Assembly (NCBI GenBank): GCA_031280545.1
Contig: JAITGP010000001.1
Span: 1-64,000, forward strand
Direction of reading: 5' to 3'
DNA length: 64,000 nucleotides
DNA from: Candidatus Peribacteria bacterium
Lineage (GTDB): Bacteria > Patescibacteria > JAEDAM01 > Absconditabacterales > Absconditicoccaceae
A program made the position numbers and the translations under genes. Positions 38,842 through 47,244 of the stretch are shown here, piece after piece. The notes under the pieces are model-generated. The model ran no database searches. It was not told the DNA's origin and was given only the letters and a program-made list of their open reading frames with translations. Every line of letters begins with the position of its first letter. The stretch's first letter is position 1.

Positions 38842-39453
38842 TTATTTTGTGCAAATCAGTAAATCTCCGTTGTGGTCAGTTTTATCGTATAAGGGATAGA
38901 TTTCTGTTTGAAAAAAAGCTTGAACAGCTTCTTGTTCTAATTCCTCCGTAGTACGTCTAAATTGTTTGATTTTGAAGTCTCTATTTTTTGCGGTCCACTC
39001 AAATTCTCTCCTCTGAAAAAAATGTCAGATAAACAGTTTCCCTTCTGGTCTTAAGATACGATAGGCCTCAGCAAAAAAGTTGCTAATGTTTTCTATATGT
39101 TCGGTAGTGAAAAAGCTGATCGCAATATCAAAGGAGTCGTCCTTTATAGGCAGTTTTTCTTCTAAATTTGCTACGAGAGGTTTTGCTCCTTTGGGGTGGT
39201 GGGATAGCATTTCTTTGGAGATATCGAGAGCAATATACTTTTCGTGGGGGATGTTCCTCAATTGATAAAACATCCTCCCATCTCCTGCTCCCAGATCGAT
39301 GATATCGAAAATTGGCTTCCTAGGTAAAAAACGGAGAAAGTTGAGATTATAAAAAGAATTGAGATGTTTGTGATGTTGTCCGTATTGGTCGGCAACGGTA
39401 TCGTATCAGGTTTTGGGGTCTAAAATTTCTGTATGTTTGCTATCATAGGTCAT
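38842..39453 (-). CDS. SAM-dependent class I methyltransferase
   Basis: A 203-aa protein. Motif I is IIDLGAGDGRMF (~residue 54), then ALDISKEML, ANLEEKLPIKDDSFDIAISFFTTEHI and AYRILRPEGKLFI[G], the UbiE/type-11 methyltransferase pattern. Two TGA codons (Gly near residues 16 and 143). The substrate is unknown; the ending (RTTEELEQEAVQAFFQ... DLLICTK) resembles small-molecule or lipid methyltransferases. It is the last of a minus-strand run with the TfoX-C, glycosyltransferase and coiled-coil genes. Confidence 0.82.
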
Positions 39454-39504
39454 TATAGAAGATTTCGGAAAATTGTAAAAGATTTCAGATGATTGTAGTT
39501 GATT

Positions 39505-39789
39505 TTAACAGCCATTTCGGCTGGTATTTCGTTTTTCTGTTGGATATCTCTTTTCAAATTCTTTTGCAGAAGTTTTGTGGAGAGTGTTCCATTTTACGTC
39601 TTGTGAAGCTCCTACAATAGAAGCGAGAGCACAGCGACAAAGAGTCGGGTCAACCTTCTTTTTTAGTTGGTAAAAGATTTCGTAGGGATCTTTGGCAAGA
39701 AATTCTTCTGGGGTGGTAATTCAGATTTTTATGAGGTTGTCAGCGATGACAGGTCAAATGTTGGAGAGTTTGGTAAGAGGGGATTTCAT
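39505..39789 (-). CDS. TfoX C-terminal-domain protein
   Basis: A 94-aa protein found only if TGA is Gly: KLSNI[G]PVIADNLIKI[G]ITTPEEFLAKDPYEIFYQLK, followed by TLCRCALASIVGASQDVKWNTL. This is the helical, HhH-like C-terminal domain of TfoX/Sxy; both TGA fall on the conserved glycines of N-I-G-P and K-I-G-I-x-T. TfoX promotes competence in Gammaproteobacteria; stand-alone C-domains are common but of unproven function. Together with dprA and the prepilin a link to DNA uptake is plausible. Confidence 0.78.
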
Positions 39790-39840
39790 GGGGAGAATGG
39801 AGGTAAATTTTGAGGCATTTTAACTGCAAAGCCATCAAAG

Positions 39841-40815
39841 CTACATGACTTTTTTCACTCGTTGTTTCACTGTTTTTGGGAAGCTGATGATTTTGTGTCC
39901 AAAGATATTTCCGTAAAATGCTCCCTTATCGTCTCATCATATTTCTCAGAAGTAGATGCAAAGATAGCTAATTCGACTATAGAGAAACGCGATATTGTCT
40001 CTTGGTCCGTTTTTGATATTTTTTCGCTTGGTTTTTTCTAGGCAAGACGTGTAGAGCTTTGCGATGTCTTTGGGGACGATACGAGGCTTTGCAAATGGTT
40101 TATTTACGGTGTGGAGGATGCTAGCGTTTCTCCAGTTGTAGGGCAAGAAAAAAGGTCTATAAATCAGGCAATTGATTTGGTACTCTACAATTTTGATGTG
40201 ATCCTTAAAAATCAGATTGAGATAATCCTGATCGTAATGAGTGAGAGCATCTCAATATTTCTCATTTACGTTGGTAAGCTCTTTTTCTCGATTGGTGGCG
40301 ATGAATTTGGGGATATTGATGAGGAGGACTCCTGAATTCATGTAGTTTTCGATTCCTAGTTTCTGCTTTTTCCAATATCTCATCCAGCTGACATCTCTCC
40401 CTCCAATTAGGGTGTCCCCTTCAAAATCTTGGTTATACAGCTTTCCCAAATCTTTGATGACCAAGGTATCGCTATCGAGATATAAGATACGGTCAGTGAT
40501 TTCAGGGAAGATGGACGAAAAAAACATTCTATAAAAAATAGTGAAAGGTCGTCCTCCCTCTTTATTCCAAATGAGGATTTTTTGGGTGGATTTGGGGATG
40601 ATTTTTTCTACTGGACCGATAAAAAAATGGATTTTTTGTCCATAATTGTTTGCGATATGCTCTAATTCAGCTTTATTTTCTGGTTTGAGGGTGGAGGAAA
40701 TAATGTATATGTTGATGGTCTGTTTTTTATTACTTTCAAAAAGAGAAATAAGGCTGACTCACAGATGTCTGGAGTACTGATTATCGGTTTCATCTACACA
40801 ATAGAGGATATTCAT
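39841..40815 (-). CDS. GT8-family glycosyltransferase
   Basis: A 324-aa enzyme. NILYCVDETDNQYSRHL[G]VSLISLF at the start, RILYLDSDTLVIKDL (D-x-D) near residue 103, and YMNSGVLLINIPKF near 147 are the lipopolysaccharide glucosyl/galactosyltransferase (GT8) signature. Five TGA codons, including two in a row near the C-terminus. It transfers hexose from a UDP-sugar to a cell-surface acceptor. It starts 17 bp after the membrane coiled-coil gene, which may anchor or organise it. Confidence 0.86.
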
Positions 40816-40831
40816 ACTGTCAAGAAAAGAG

Positions 40832-41230
40832 CTAAAAGAAGACTTTCTCATTTCCAGCTTTTTTTTCTCTTTTGAGTTGTTTGTGGATTTTTTCTTCTAA
40901 ATCTGGATCTGGTTCTGAGAGGTATTTACTTAATTCTGAGCTTTTTTCAGAAGCTTTTTTGATATGCACATAATATTTGCTGAGTTCTGCGACTACATCA
41001 TTGAGTTCATCGTTTTTGTCGAGCAATTCCCCTGCTTTTGTTTTCAAAATCTCGTTTTGTGCAGAAAATTCCTCTAATTCTTCTTGGAGATATTGGATCT
41101 GTTTATTGGCTTCTTTTAAATGGGAGCGAAGCTCACTGACCGTGTCTTTATATTGGTAGCGGAGATAGAAAATGAGGTATCCGATACCTATTCAGAGGAG
41201 TGCAGAGAGGACGAGATAGGCGGTGGGCAT
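40832..41230 (-). CDS. Membrane-anchored coiled-coil protein
   Basis: A 132-aa protein: one N-terminal transmembrane helix (AYLVLSALL[G]IGIGYLIFYL, one TGA) and a long charged coiled coil (residues ~30-100). No enzymatic motif. It is the first gene of the run that continues with the GT8 enzyme 17 bp downstream. It could be a scaffold for the transferase or a division-type protein; not determined. Confidence 0.7.
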
Positions 41231-41551
41231 TTGAGGAAGCTATTGAAGGGGTAAAAGTTTTTCAAAGTCTATAGTGTATATGTAGTGTTTTGGGGAAGAA
41301 AAGCAAAAGAAAAAATATCAAAAAGATTACTTGACTTTTGCTATGTAGCTGGCCGGGGCATCTGTCACTGTTTCTAAAAAAAATTAGTCTATCTCATTAC
41401 TTCTCGAATTGCTATCCCTATATCAAGTTATGATGTGGGGATTTTTTTTAATAGCTTGATTTCCTCTGAGATCAGTAATTGATCTAGTCAAAAACTAAAA
41501 ATTTTTTCTTAAAGACGGAGGACTCGTCTTTTTATTTTTCAAATTATTCTC
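41231..41551. other. Gap upstream of rplA with two terminator-like hairpins
   Basis: No gene supported. Hairpin 1 (41416-41450): ATCCC...TGATGTGGGGAT then eight T. Hairpin 2 (41511-41534): AAAGACG-gaggact-CGTCTTT then TTATTTTT. A TTGACT box at ~41333 has no matching -10. They may insulate rplA or end an unrecognised small transcript. Confidence 0.45.
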
Positions 41552-41579
41552 TTGAAATCATCTATCGAATCCCTATACT
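41552..41579 (+). promoter_or_regulatory. rplA promoter and leader
   Basis: TTGAAA, 16-bp spacer, TATACT. The ~70-nt leader contains AGCACTGTGGCAGCC and GGGCACTATGACC, which can fold into a bulged hairpin; this is a candidate L1 autoregulatory site, unproven. Confidence 0.65.
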
Positions 41580-41653
41580 ATCAAGCACTGTGGCAGCCTA
41601 TGCAATATTGTTGGGCACTATGACCACCTTTATTTCTTACCCTATATATTACC

Positions 41654-42334
41654 ATGGCAGATCACGGAAAAAAGTACAATGAAGCCAAAAAGAGCCTTGA
41701 TGCTTTGAAACTCTACCCTTTGGCAGAGGCTGTAGCTCTCTTAAAAAAAGTTAATTATGCAAAATTTAACGCTACCATTAATGTAGCTATTAAAACTAAT
41801 GCAAATCCAAAGTACAATGACCAAATGCTCAGAGCGACGACTATTCTCCCTCATGGGACAGGAAAAAGTCAGAAAGTTGCTGTTTTTGTTAGTGAAGATA
41901 AGGCTGCAGAAGCTAAAGCAGCTGGTGCAGATATCGCAGGATTTGAAGGACTTTTGAATGATATTAAAGCTGGGAAAATGGACTTTGATGTATTGATTAC
42001 CACCCCAGACCATATTAGAGATTTGGCCCCTGTAGCTAAACAGCTTGGACCTAAAGGATTGATGCCTAGTCCAAAAGCTGGAACGGTTGCACAAAATATT
42101 CTACAAGCAGTAGAAGAAGTAAAAAAAGGAAAAATTGAATTCAGACTTGATAAAACTGGAAATATTCACGCAGGAGTAGGAAAACTCTCTTTCGAGGATC
42201 AGAAATTAGTAGAAAATATTGATATGTTGCTGAAAGCTATCGAAGAAAATAAACCTACAGGAGTAAAAGGAAAACTTGTAAAAAAAGTTGTGCTGAGTAC
42301 TACAATGAGTCCTGGAATAGCAGTTGAATATTAA
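41654..42334 (+). CDS. rplA: 50S ribosomal protein L1
   Basis: A 226-aa ribosomal protein of the L1 stalk (uL1), which helps to release deacylated tRNA and represses its own mRNA. Seen: ATINVAIKTNANPKYNDQMLR, LPHGTGKSQKVAVF, ADIAGFEGLL, KQLGPKGLMPSPKAGTV, the L1 signature, and KPTGVKGKLVKK. Length is standard. No TGA, as expected of a highly expressed gene. The usual neighbour rplK is not beside it; it has its own promoter and terminator. Confidence 0.97.
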   Translation: MADHGKKYNEAKKSLDALKLYPLAEAVALLKKVNYAKFNATINVAIKTNANPKYNDQMLRATTILPHGTGKSQKVAVFVSEDKAAEAKAAGADIAGFEGLLNDIKAGKMDFDVLITTPDHIRDLAPVAKQLGPKGLMPSPKAGTVAQNILQAVEEVKKGKIEFRLDKTGNIHAGVGKLSFEDQKLVENIDMLLKAIEENKPTGVKGKLVKKVVLSTTMSPGIAVEY

Positions 42335-42352
42335 TCACTAGCTATCTAAGAA

Positions 42353-42375
42353 AACCCCTCTTTATCGAGAGGTTT
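42353..42375. terminator. Terminator between rplA and the sortase gene
   Basis: AACCCCTC-tttatc-GAGAGGTT stem with T8 on the plus strand; also usable on the minus strand. Confidence 0.85.
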
Positions 42376-42378
42376 TTT

Positions 42379-43224
42379 TTAAACGCCTTCGGCGAAGATC
42401 ATCATTCTCTTATCACTCCTACCGATAGGATAACATCCCATTAACGTAATATACTCTTTTCCTAAAGCAGAGTATTTTGCATACGTGTCGTTTACTTGTT
42501 TTGGATTGACGATTTCAGTGGCTACTACTTTATATTCATAGAGTTTTCCTTCTCGTATGACCTGAACCAAATCTCCTTCATCTAATTGTGGGATATTACG
42601 GAAGACGGTACCATATTTATTGTGTTTCCAATATTCCTGAGAGGTATGTCCAAAGAAAAAAGCGTTTCCTCCTTCTCCAGGATTGGGAGTTGTAGGGTAT
42701 TTTACCACTCCATTTTCTAGCTCTGTATCGAAACTTCCAGCTGTGAAGTCATCATATGCTTTGACGGCAGACTGGATTAAAGGAACGTCCAAATTGATTG
42801 CTGGGATAATCAGCCTTTTGGTTGGTGGAAGGAGATTGAAACTAAATTCATAACTATCCAATTGTTCTCTCAAAAGCTGATCTACGTTCTCGGCGACCTC
42901 TTTTTCTGTGGATACTACTTCTCCATATTTCTCAATCAGCTTTTCTACTTTCTCCATTTTATCTTGATAGGTAGTCAGTATTTCTACATTGGTTTGCGTC
43001 TCCTTGACGTCAATCCCTTGCACAGAAGTCTGATCCGTGAAACGGTCTTGAAAATTATCAATTAGGAGTTGGGCATTGGTCACCAAATACATTCCCAAAA
43101 AAATTGCCAAAAAAATTACTGTAAAAACCCTAAATTCTCCAAAGAACTTTTTAAAAGGAGAAGAAGGAGACCTTTTTTCTTCATATTCAGCTTGGATTTC
43201 GAGATCTTTAAGCGTTTGATACAT
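42379..43224 (-). CDS. Sortase
   Basis: A 281-aa membrane-anchored transpeptidase. One transmembrane segment (residues ~33-52), a ~100-residue coiled region, then the sortase barrel: RLIIPAINLDVPLIQS, NAFFFGHTSQEY (catalytic His), VQVIREGKLYEYKVVATEIV, and TLMGCYPIGRSDKRMMIFAE with the catalytic Cys and Arg. The extended N-terminal half is longer than usual. It links LPxTG-type proteins to the cell surface; no substrate with a clear sorting signal is in the window. No TGA. Confidence 0.92.
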   Translation of the reverse strand: MYQTLKDLEIQAEYEEKRSPSSPFKKFFGEFRVFTVIFLAIFLGMYLVTNAQLLIDNFQDRFTDQTSVQGIDVKETQTNVEILTTYQDKMEKVEKLIEKYGEVVSTEKEVAENVDQLLREQLDSYEFSFNLLPPTKRLIIPAINLDVPLIQSAVKAYDDFTAGSFDTELENGVVKYPTTPNPGEGGNAFFFGHTSQEYWKHNKYGTVFRNIPQLDEGDLVQVIREGKLYEYKVVATEIVNPKQVNDTYAKYSALGKEYITLMGCYPIGRSDKRMMIFAEGV

Positions 43225-43386
43225 CTGAATAACAAGGAATAAAATATATCTCTTAAGTATATCCCCAATGTGGCGAAAAGTAAAAAAAAATCAGACTTTT
43301 TTGCAATATTCGGATTGACTATTTGGGATAAAGATTCAGCTATATGAAATATCTTTCTCTCAAACGGAAGAAGTCAGATAATTCTC

Positions 43387-43414
43387 TTGAAAAAACTCGT
43401 CAACTCTATATACT
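43387..43414 (+). promoter_or_regulatory. Promoter of the tRNA gene
   Basis: TTGAAA, 16-bp spacer, TATACT, with the -10 ending 15 bp before the tRNA. Confidence 0.7.
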
Positions 43415-43429
43415 GCGAAGGTATTAAAT

Positions 43430-43505
43430 GCTGACTTAGTTCAGTCGGTAGAACGCACCCATGGTAAGGGTGAGGTGACCAGTTCGATTCTGGTAGTCAG
43501 CTCCA
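43430..43505 (+). tRNA. tRNA-Thr (GGT anticodon)
   Basis: 76 nt cloverleaf: acceptor GCTGACT/AGTCAGC, D arm TTCAGTCGGTAGAA, anticodon stem CACCC/GGGTG with loop ATGGTAA (anticodon GGT), T arm ACCAG-TTCGATT-CTGGT, discriminator T and an encoded CCA. It decodes ACC/ACU. Confidence 0.95.
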
Positions 43506-43527
43506 TTTAATCTTTATCTCTCTCTGT

Positions 43528-43872
43528 ATGGCTTCTAGAACCAATAAACAAGGAATTGCCAAGAAAAAAGCTCAACAGCAAAAGCAGGCTTCTAGGACAA
43601 AAGGGGCTAAGAGATTTGATTATCCCAAAAGAAAGCTTGATTTGATGGATGGGAAAGAACGAGGAGTAATTGGAATTGTGAGTAATCCCAAAGGGAATGA
43701 ATATCATCGATTTCTCAGAGGCAGAAAAATTTGCCGAGAAACGAGGCTCAGAGTTGATCCTGATGGATATAGATATATTAAAACTCCTTCTGGAGGTTCA
43801 GAAACGGTTTATGTTCCTGCTAGTGGGTGGACAAAGACGAAATTAAGAAAAAGTTTAAGGGTAAAAAAATAA
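43528..43872 (+). CDS. Small basic hypothetical protein
   Basis: A 114-aa, strongly basic protein (MASRTNKQGIAKKKAQQQKQ..., ending LRKSLRVKK) with a central segment GVIGIVSNPKGNEYHRFLRGRKICRE. Not a family I recognise; the charge suggests RNA or ribosome binding. It starts 22 bp after the tRNA, behind a TCTCTCTC tract, and may be co-transcribed with it. A strong terminator follows. No TGA. Confidence 0.65.
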   Translation: MASRTNKQGIAKKKAQQQKQASRTKGAKRFDYPKRKLDLMDGKERGVIGIVSNPKGNEYHRFLRGRKICRETRLRVDPDGYRYIKTPSGGSETVYVPASGWTKTKLRKSLRVKK

Positions 43873-43878
43873 CCATAG

Positions 43879-43908
43879 AAAAAGAGTCAGGAAAACCTGG
43901 CTCTTTTA
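43879..43908 (+). terminator. Rho-independent terminator
   Basis: AAAAGAGtCAGG-aaaa-CCTGgCTCTTTT stem; 8 bp after the stop of the small basic protein. Confidence 0.8.
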
Positions 43909-43931
43909 TCATTTTTTGTAAGTACCATTTG

Positions 43932-44606
43932 TTAGAAGGAATACCCTATTCTAACGGCACCAAATTCTGATCCTGTAGGTAAATTCACATTGTTGAGATG
44001 TCCGAATACCGAAACTCTCAATTTAGGAGCAATTTCCTTAGAGATTTCACCAGCAAAGCTGATTTTATCTACTCCCCAGTTCACATACCAAGCATAGGCA
44101 CGGAAGGTGAATCCTTGGTAGGACTTACTCACTGAACCACGAGCAATGTAGATGTCCTGATGAGAAGTGAAAGTCCTTGCATAGCATAAGAATAAATCAA
44201 CCTCTACTACACCCTTGCGGGAAATCGTCAACTCAGGAGCTATCAGATTGATATCCTTTGTTTGATCAAAGAAATCAACTTCTATTGTCGTATTCACTGC
44301 ATACTTTCCAAACGTTTTCGTATAGGAAGGTAAGAAAGCAAATACATTTGCACCGGTTGTCGGATCCAAGAGGTCTGAGTTTCTACTGATCGCCAGCGAA
44401 GCATTACGATAACTTGCCGTAATCGTTGCGCTGAGGGCAGGATTCTGAGAGAAGAAACCACCGGTCAAAGTCGAATTAGACATTGATTTGAAGGTTATAT
44501 TACCGGAGATCTTTACACTTTCCTTCACCACGTTTACGCTGTCATTTTGAGCGTTTACAGCTACTACAGAAACCAACATTGCTACTACAATAATTAACTT
44601 TTTCAT
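43932..44606 (-). CDS. Secreted beta-rich protein, Bacteroidetes-like
   Basis: A 224-aa protein with a clear signal peptide (MKKLIIVVAMLVSVVAVNAQ). The mature part alternates hydrophobic/polar residues and aromatic ends (FTFRAYAWYVNWGVDK...GAVRIGYSF), the look of an outer-membrane or porin-like beta barrel common in Bacteroidetes. A barrel protein is odd in a cell with no other sign of an outer membrane. No TGA. TTGTAA-17-TATACT promoter and long A-rich leader upstream, unlike native genes. Probably acquired by transfer; function unknown. Confidence 0.68.
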   Translation of the reverse strand: MKKLIIVVAMLVSVVAVNAQNDSVNVVKESVKISGNITFKSMSNSTLTGGFFSQNPALSATITASYRNASLAISRNSDLLDPTTGANVFAFLPSYTKTFGKYAVNTTIEVDFFDQTKDINLIAPELTISRKGVVEVDLFLCYARTFTSHQDIYIARGSVSKSYQGFTFRAYAWYVNWGVDKISFAGEISKEIAPKLRVSVFGHLNNVNLPTGSEFGAVRIGYSF

Positions 44607-44731
44607 GATTGTAATTTTTTAATTTGTTTTTATTAATTTTTTATTTTCTGTCTCCACTCCACTAACTTTTTGTTAGCTTCATATTAACACACATAGTATA
44701 ATCTAAATGTCAATATTTACAACTGCAATTT

Positions 44732-44800
44732 AAAAAATGTGTAGACTTGGTTCTACACACCCATAAAATAACAGATTAAAACTCTGATTCTTAAAAAGAT
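44732..44800 (-). repeat. Intergenic repeat R1
   Basis: First of a set of ~70-bp repeats (R2 at 45994, R3 at 47175, diverged R4 at 50537). Read on the minus strand it starts directly after a stop codon with ATCTTTTTAAGAATC, has a TTATTTTATG centre, and ends in a GTGTAGA...TCTACAC hairpin with a T tract. A TTGTAA/TATACT promoter for the next gene follows. Confidence 0.7.
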
Positions 44801-44854
44801 TTATCTTTGTGCCCAGAACAATAAAGTTGCAAAAAAGAAAATCAATAAACTCAT
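44801..44854 (-). CDS. 17-aa hydrophobic peptide
   Basis: MSLLIFFFATLLFWAQR, six bases after the stop of the 44861 gene and ending exactly where repeat R1 begins. R2 and R3 also begin at a real stop codon, which supports this as a true end of translation. It looks like a single short membrane helix. Confidence is low because of its size. Confidence 0.4.
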   Translation of the reverse strand: MSLLIFFFATLLFWAQR

Positions 44855-44860
44855 TTTATG

Positions 44861-45445
44861 TTAAATGGTCCATTGTCCATGAGCAATTGCTCTCAAGAAT
44901 GAATCCTCTCCTGTTTTAACAAACACCAAATACAAACTCGTCCATTCCATCTCATTCAATCATGGGAAATGATATTCAATCACTTCTGCTCCTGGAAATA
45001 ATGTCCTCAATGCCATCAAAGTATTTCCACGATCTAGCACCGCAGATCCCGTAAAAATCTCTGGAGCTTCCAAATAATTTGCATCCCAAATATACTTTTC
45101 ATAATATTCATCAAATGTTAAATCTATAGGTTCACCATTTCCATGTCAAAGTCACCAAGTATATGTTCCCGTAGAGGAAGTCAGACCTGCTAATGCACCA
45201 CCAGAAAAAAGCTGAACCTCCGAAAGATCCTCTGCATAAGGATAAGGTAAAAGATACAATCCTTCTGCTCCTACAGCTACTGCCAAATCAGAAAATGCTT
45301 TTTGGGATAACCTATCTAAAACTCTTACAGCTTTATCTGGTTCAGATACTCCCGAACCTTGCTCACAACACTCTCTCCATAATAAACTTCCACAAAAAAC
45401 TACCACCAAACCCACAAAAACAAAAATCAGATTTTTTTTCATCAT
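44861..45445 (-). CDS. Membrane-anchored or lipoprotein-like protein of unknown function
   Basis: A 194-aa protein with an N-terminal hydrophobic anchor (NLIFVFVGLVVVFCGSLLW; no strict lipobox) and an extracytoplasmic domain with YLLPYPYAEDLSEVQLF, LRTLFPGAEVIEYHFP[G] and FVKTGEDSFLRAIAHGQW. Three TGA codons, so it uses the native code, unlike the genes on either side. No family recognised. Confidence 0.65.
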
Positions 45446-45511
45446 AGAGCTATAAAAACTAAATTACCCCTTATCTACACTTTTTCTCATAAAAAACAAC
45501 AAAAAATATAA

Positions 45512-45543
45512 AAAAATCCGTGAAAGATAAACAATCACGGATC
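45512..45543 (-). terminator. Terminator of the 45553 gene
   Basis: ATCCGTGA / TCACGGAT stem, T7 tract on the minus strand, ~10 bp after the stop. Confidence 0.8.
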
Positions 45544-45552
45544 AAAATCTTC

Positions 45553-45876
45553 TTAGCGTGTTATTTTACTAAGATATTCTCGTAAAATTTTCAGAGCTGT
45601 ATCCAGTTCATAATACACTCCATAAAGAGGATTTACTCCTTCGTAACTGGAAAGACAATATAACTCATAGTAGTGGTCTCTGAGTTCTTCAACTTCCTTC
45701 ATCCGATGATCTAATTTATCTAATGAAGGTGCACTTGCTATAAATTTTTTTACTTCTTCAGGTTTACTCCTATTCTCTTTTCTCAGCTTATACCACGTCA
45801 CTACAACGTATATTAGAAACGTGATTAGAGACACCATAAGAAGAATGTCATAAATGACTACAAATAGATCATACAT
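45553..45876 (-). CDS. Small single-pass membrane protein
   Basis: A 107-aa protein with an N-terminal transmembrane segment (LLMVSLITFLIYVVVTWY) and a charged soluble part. No TGA, no known family. Upstream: TTGTAA, 16 bp, TATATT and an A-rich leader nearly parallel to that of the 44606 gene (shared GTTAATATGAAGC-like stretch), so the two genes have related promoters. Confidence 0.6.
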   Translation of the reverse strand: MYDLFVVIYDILLMVSLITFLIYVVVTWYKLRKENRSKPEEVKKFIASAPSLDKLDHRMKEVEELRDHYYELYCLSSYEGVNPLYGVYYELDTALKILREYLSKITR

Positions 45877-45993
45877 AACTTTTTATTTTTAATTGTTTAT
45901 AATTTTGCCTTTTTTTGCTAAGCTTCTACTTGTCGGCTTCATCTTAACATACACAATATAATTATTTTGTTAATACTTACAAGAAATAATTGA

Positions 45994-46060
45994 AAAATCT
46001 GTAGAATTAAACCTACATACTCATAAAATAATAGATAAAGCCTTTGATTACTAAAAAGAT
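45994..46060 (-). repeat. Intergenic repeat R2
   Basis: About 93% identical to R3. It begins immediately after the TAG of the 46061 gene with ATCTTTTTAGTAATC and ends in the TGTAGG/CCTACA-type hairpin (here GTAGGTTTAATTCTAC) and a T tract. Confidence 0.75.
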
Positions 46061-46669
46061 CTACTTCTTACTCAGTTTTCTAACCTCTTGTTCTAATCAT
46101 TTTTTTACCTTCTCAAACGTTAAATCCTGATTATGAAGTTTGAGCGATTCTTCTTTAATATCATCAAAATAGAGCAAAGCCTTAAGCAAATAACTATCAC
46201 TCACTACAGGTCCAAATTTCTGGAAAAAACTTTCCAATAAATTCTGGAGTCAAAGATGTTGAATGAGCAGATACAAATCAATATAATCCTTATTTGTAGC
46301 CCTTCCCTGAACAGCTCACAGCTTCATCGCCCCAATATCTTTAAGGGAAGCTAAAGAAAGATATTCAGTTTTTGTTAGATCTCAAATAAGAGGGTAATGA
46401 TATGTCATAAAGCTGATTTTGATTCCATTCACCAAAATATAAAGGGTATTTTCCGAAGTAAGCGTTTTTTTGACTGATAGAGATCCAAAAGAAGAAAGAC
46501 ACTGCAGAAAAAGAGCCTCTGGATCAAGAGGATTTGGAGTAAAAAAATCAAAATCCACACTTTCCCTATGCCCAAAATAGAGAGCTAAAGCTGTACCTCC
46601 AGCCAAATAAAATCCCCTCTCTTGGAAAGATTGGAGATAAGGCAGAAGTGCCAGTCTCGGCTTATCCAA
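46061..46669 (-). CDS. AbiEii/AbiGii-type nucleotidyltransferase-like protein
   Basis: A 202-aa protein. RGFYLAGGTALALYFGHRESVDFDFFT is the G-G-T-A-L ... D-F-D-F nucleotidyltransferase motif of AbiEii-family toxins; SLASLKDIGAMKLGAVQGRATNKDYIDLYLL is the second conserved block. Three TGA codons (Gly). The start is a TTG that overlaps the stop of the DUF6922-like partner gene. Together they form a second toxin-antitoxin-like unit, lying between repeats R2 and R3. Confidence 0.78.
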
Positions 46670-46967
46670 TACTTCTGCGAAAAAAAGGGTTGTTCACTTG
46701 TTCATAGAGAGAGGAAGTGGGAGATAAATGGGGAAGATCAAAAAGGACTTCCCAAAAATTAACAGTTCTAGGGTCCAAAGAATTTCTATGTGATACAAAA
46801 AAATCAACAATCTTTTGTTTTCCTATATGTTGAGAAAGTCGGTGATAGTCTTTTAATTCTCCCAATTGAAGAACTCTCTGGATCACAATAGGTTCAGTTG
46901 GATCTAAATTTTGCAGATTATACTCCCGCAAAAGAGATTGAAAATGAGTTGGGAAAGATGTTTTCAT
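46662..46967 (-). CDS. DUF6922-like antitoxin candidate
   Basis: A 101-aa protein (PTHFQSLLREYNLQNLDPTEPIVIQRVLQLGELKDYHRL...VDFFVSHRNSLDPRTVNFWEVLFDLP). The layout matches the small helical proteins that precede AbiEii-like nucleotidyltransferases in two-gene units. The stop overlaps the TTG start of the partner by 8 bp, so they are translationally coupled. Antitoxin role is inferred from the pairing. Confidence 0.65.
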   Translation of the reverse strand: MKTSFPTHFQSLLREYNLQNLDPTEPIVIQRVLQLGELKDYHRLSQHIGKQKIVDFFVSHRNSLDPRTVNFWEVLFDLPHLSPTSSLYEQVNNPFFRRSIG

Positions 46968-47025
46968 ACATACTATTGTAAGGAAAATACGATAATTTGC
47001 AAGTTAAATCATTATTAAAAATTTG

Positions 47026-47100
47026 TCAAAGACCTGTAATGACTAACTTTATAAATCCCAAGCCTGTGCATAATAACCAGCAGATGAAGCCTCCAACCAA
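47026..47100 (-). CDS. 24-aa hydrophobic peptide with strong SD, TTG start and TGA end
   Basis: AAAAAAGGAGG five bases before a TTG, then a membrane-helix peptide (VGGFICWLLCTGLGFIKLV). TATAAT at ~47140 upstream. The frame ends at TGA; under table 25 it would read on ~36 codons into the next gene. This suits a gene imported from a TGA-stop organism. The SD, spacer and A-rich leader copy those of the 12930 gene. Confidence 0.4.
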   Translation of the reverse strand: MVGGFICWLLCTGLGFIKLVITGL

Positions 47101-47174
47101 ATTAACCTCCTTTTTTATTTTGTTATTACTTTTATTTTTATGACTACATTATATATAAATGTAAATATCTGAAT

Positions 47175-47244
47175 AAAAAAATCTGTAGGATTAAACCTAC
47201 ATACTCATAAAATAATAGATAAATCCTTTGATTACTAAAAAGAT
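47175..47244 (-). repeat. Intergenic repeat R3
   Basis: Begins directly after the TAA of the 47245 gene with ATCTTTTTAGTAATC, contains TTATTTTATGAGTATG and ends in GTAGG-tttaat-CCTAC plus T7. The best-preserved copy. Confidence 0.75.
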
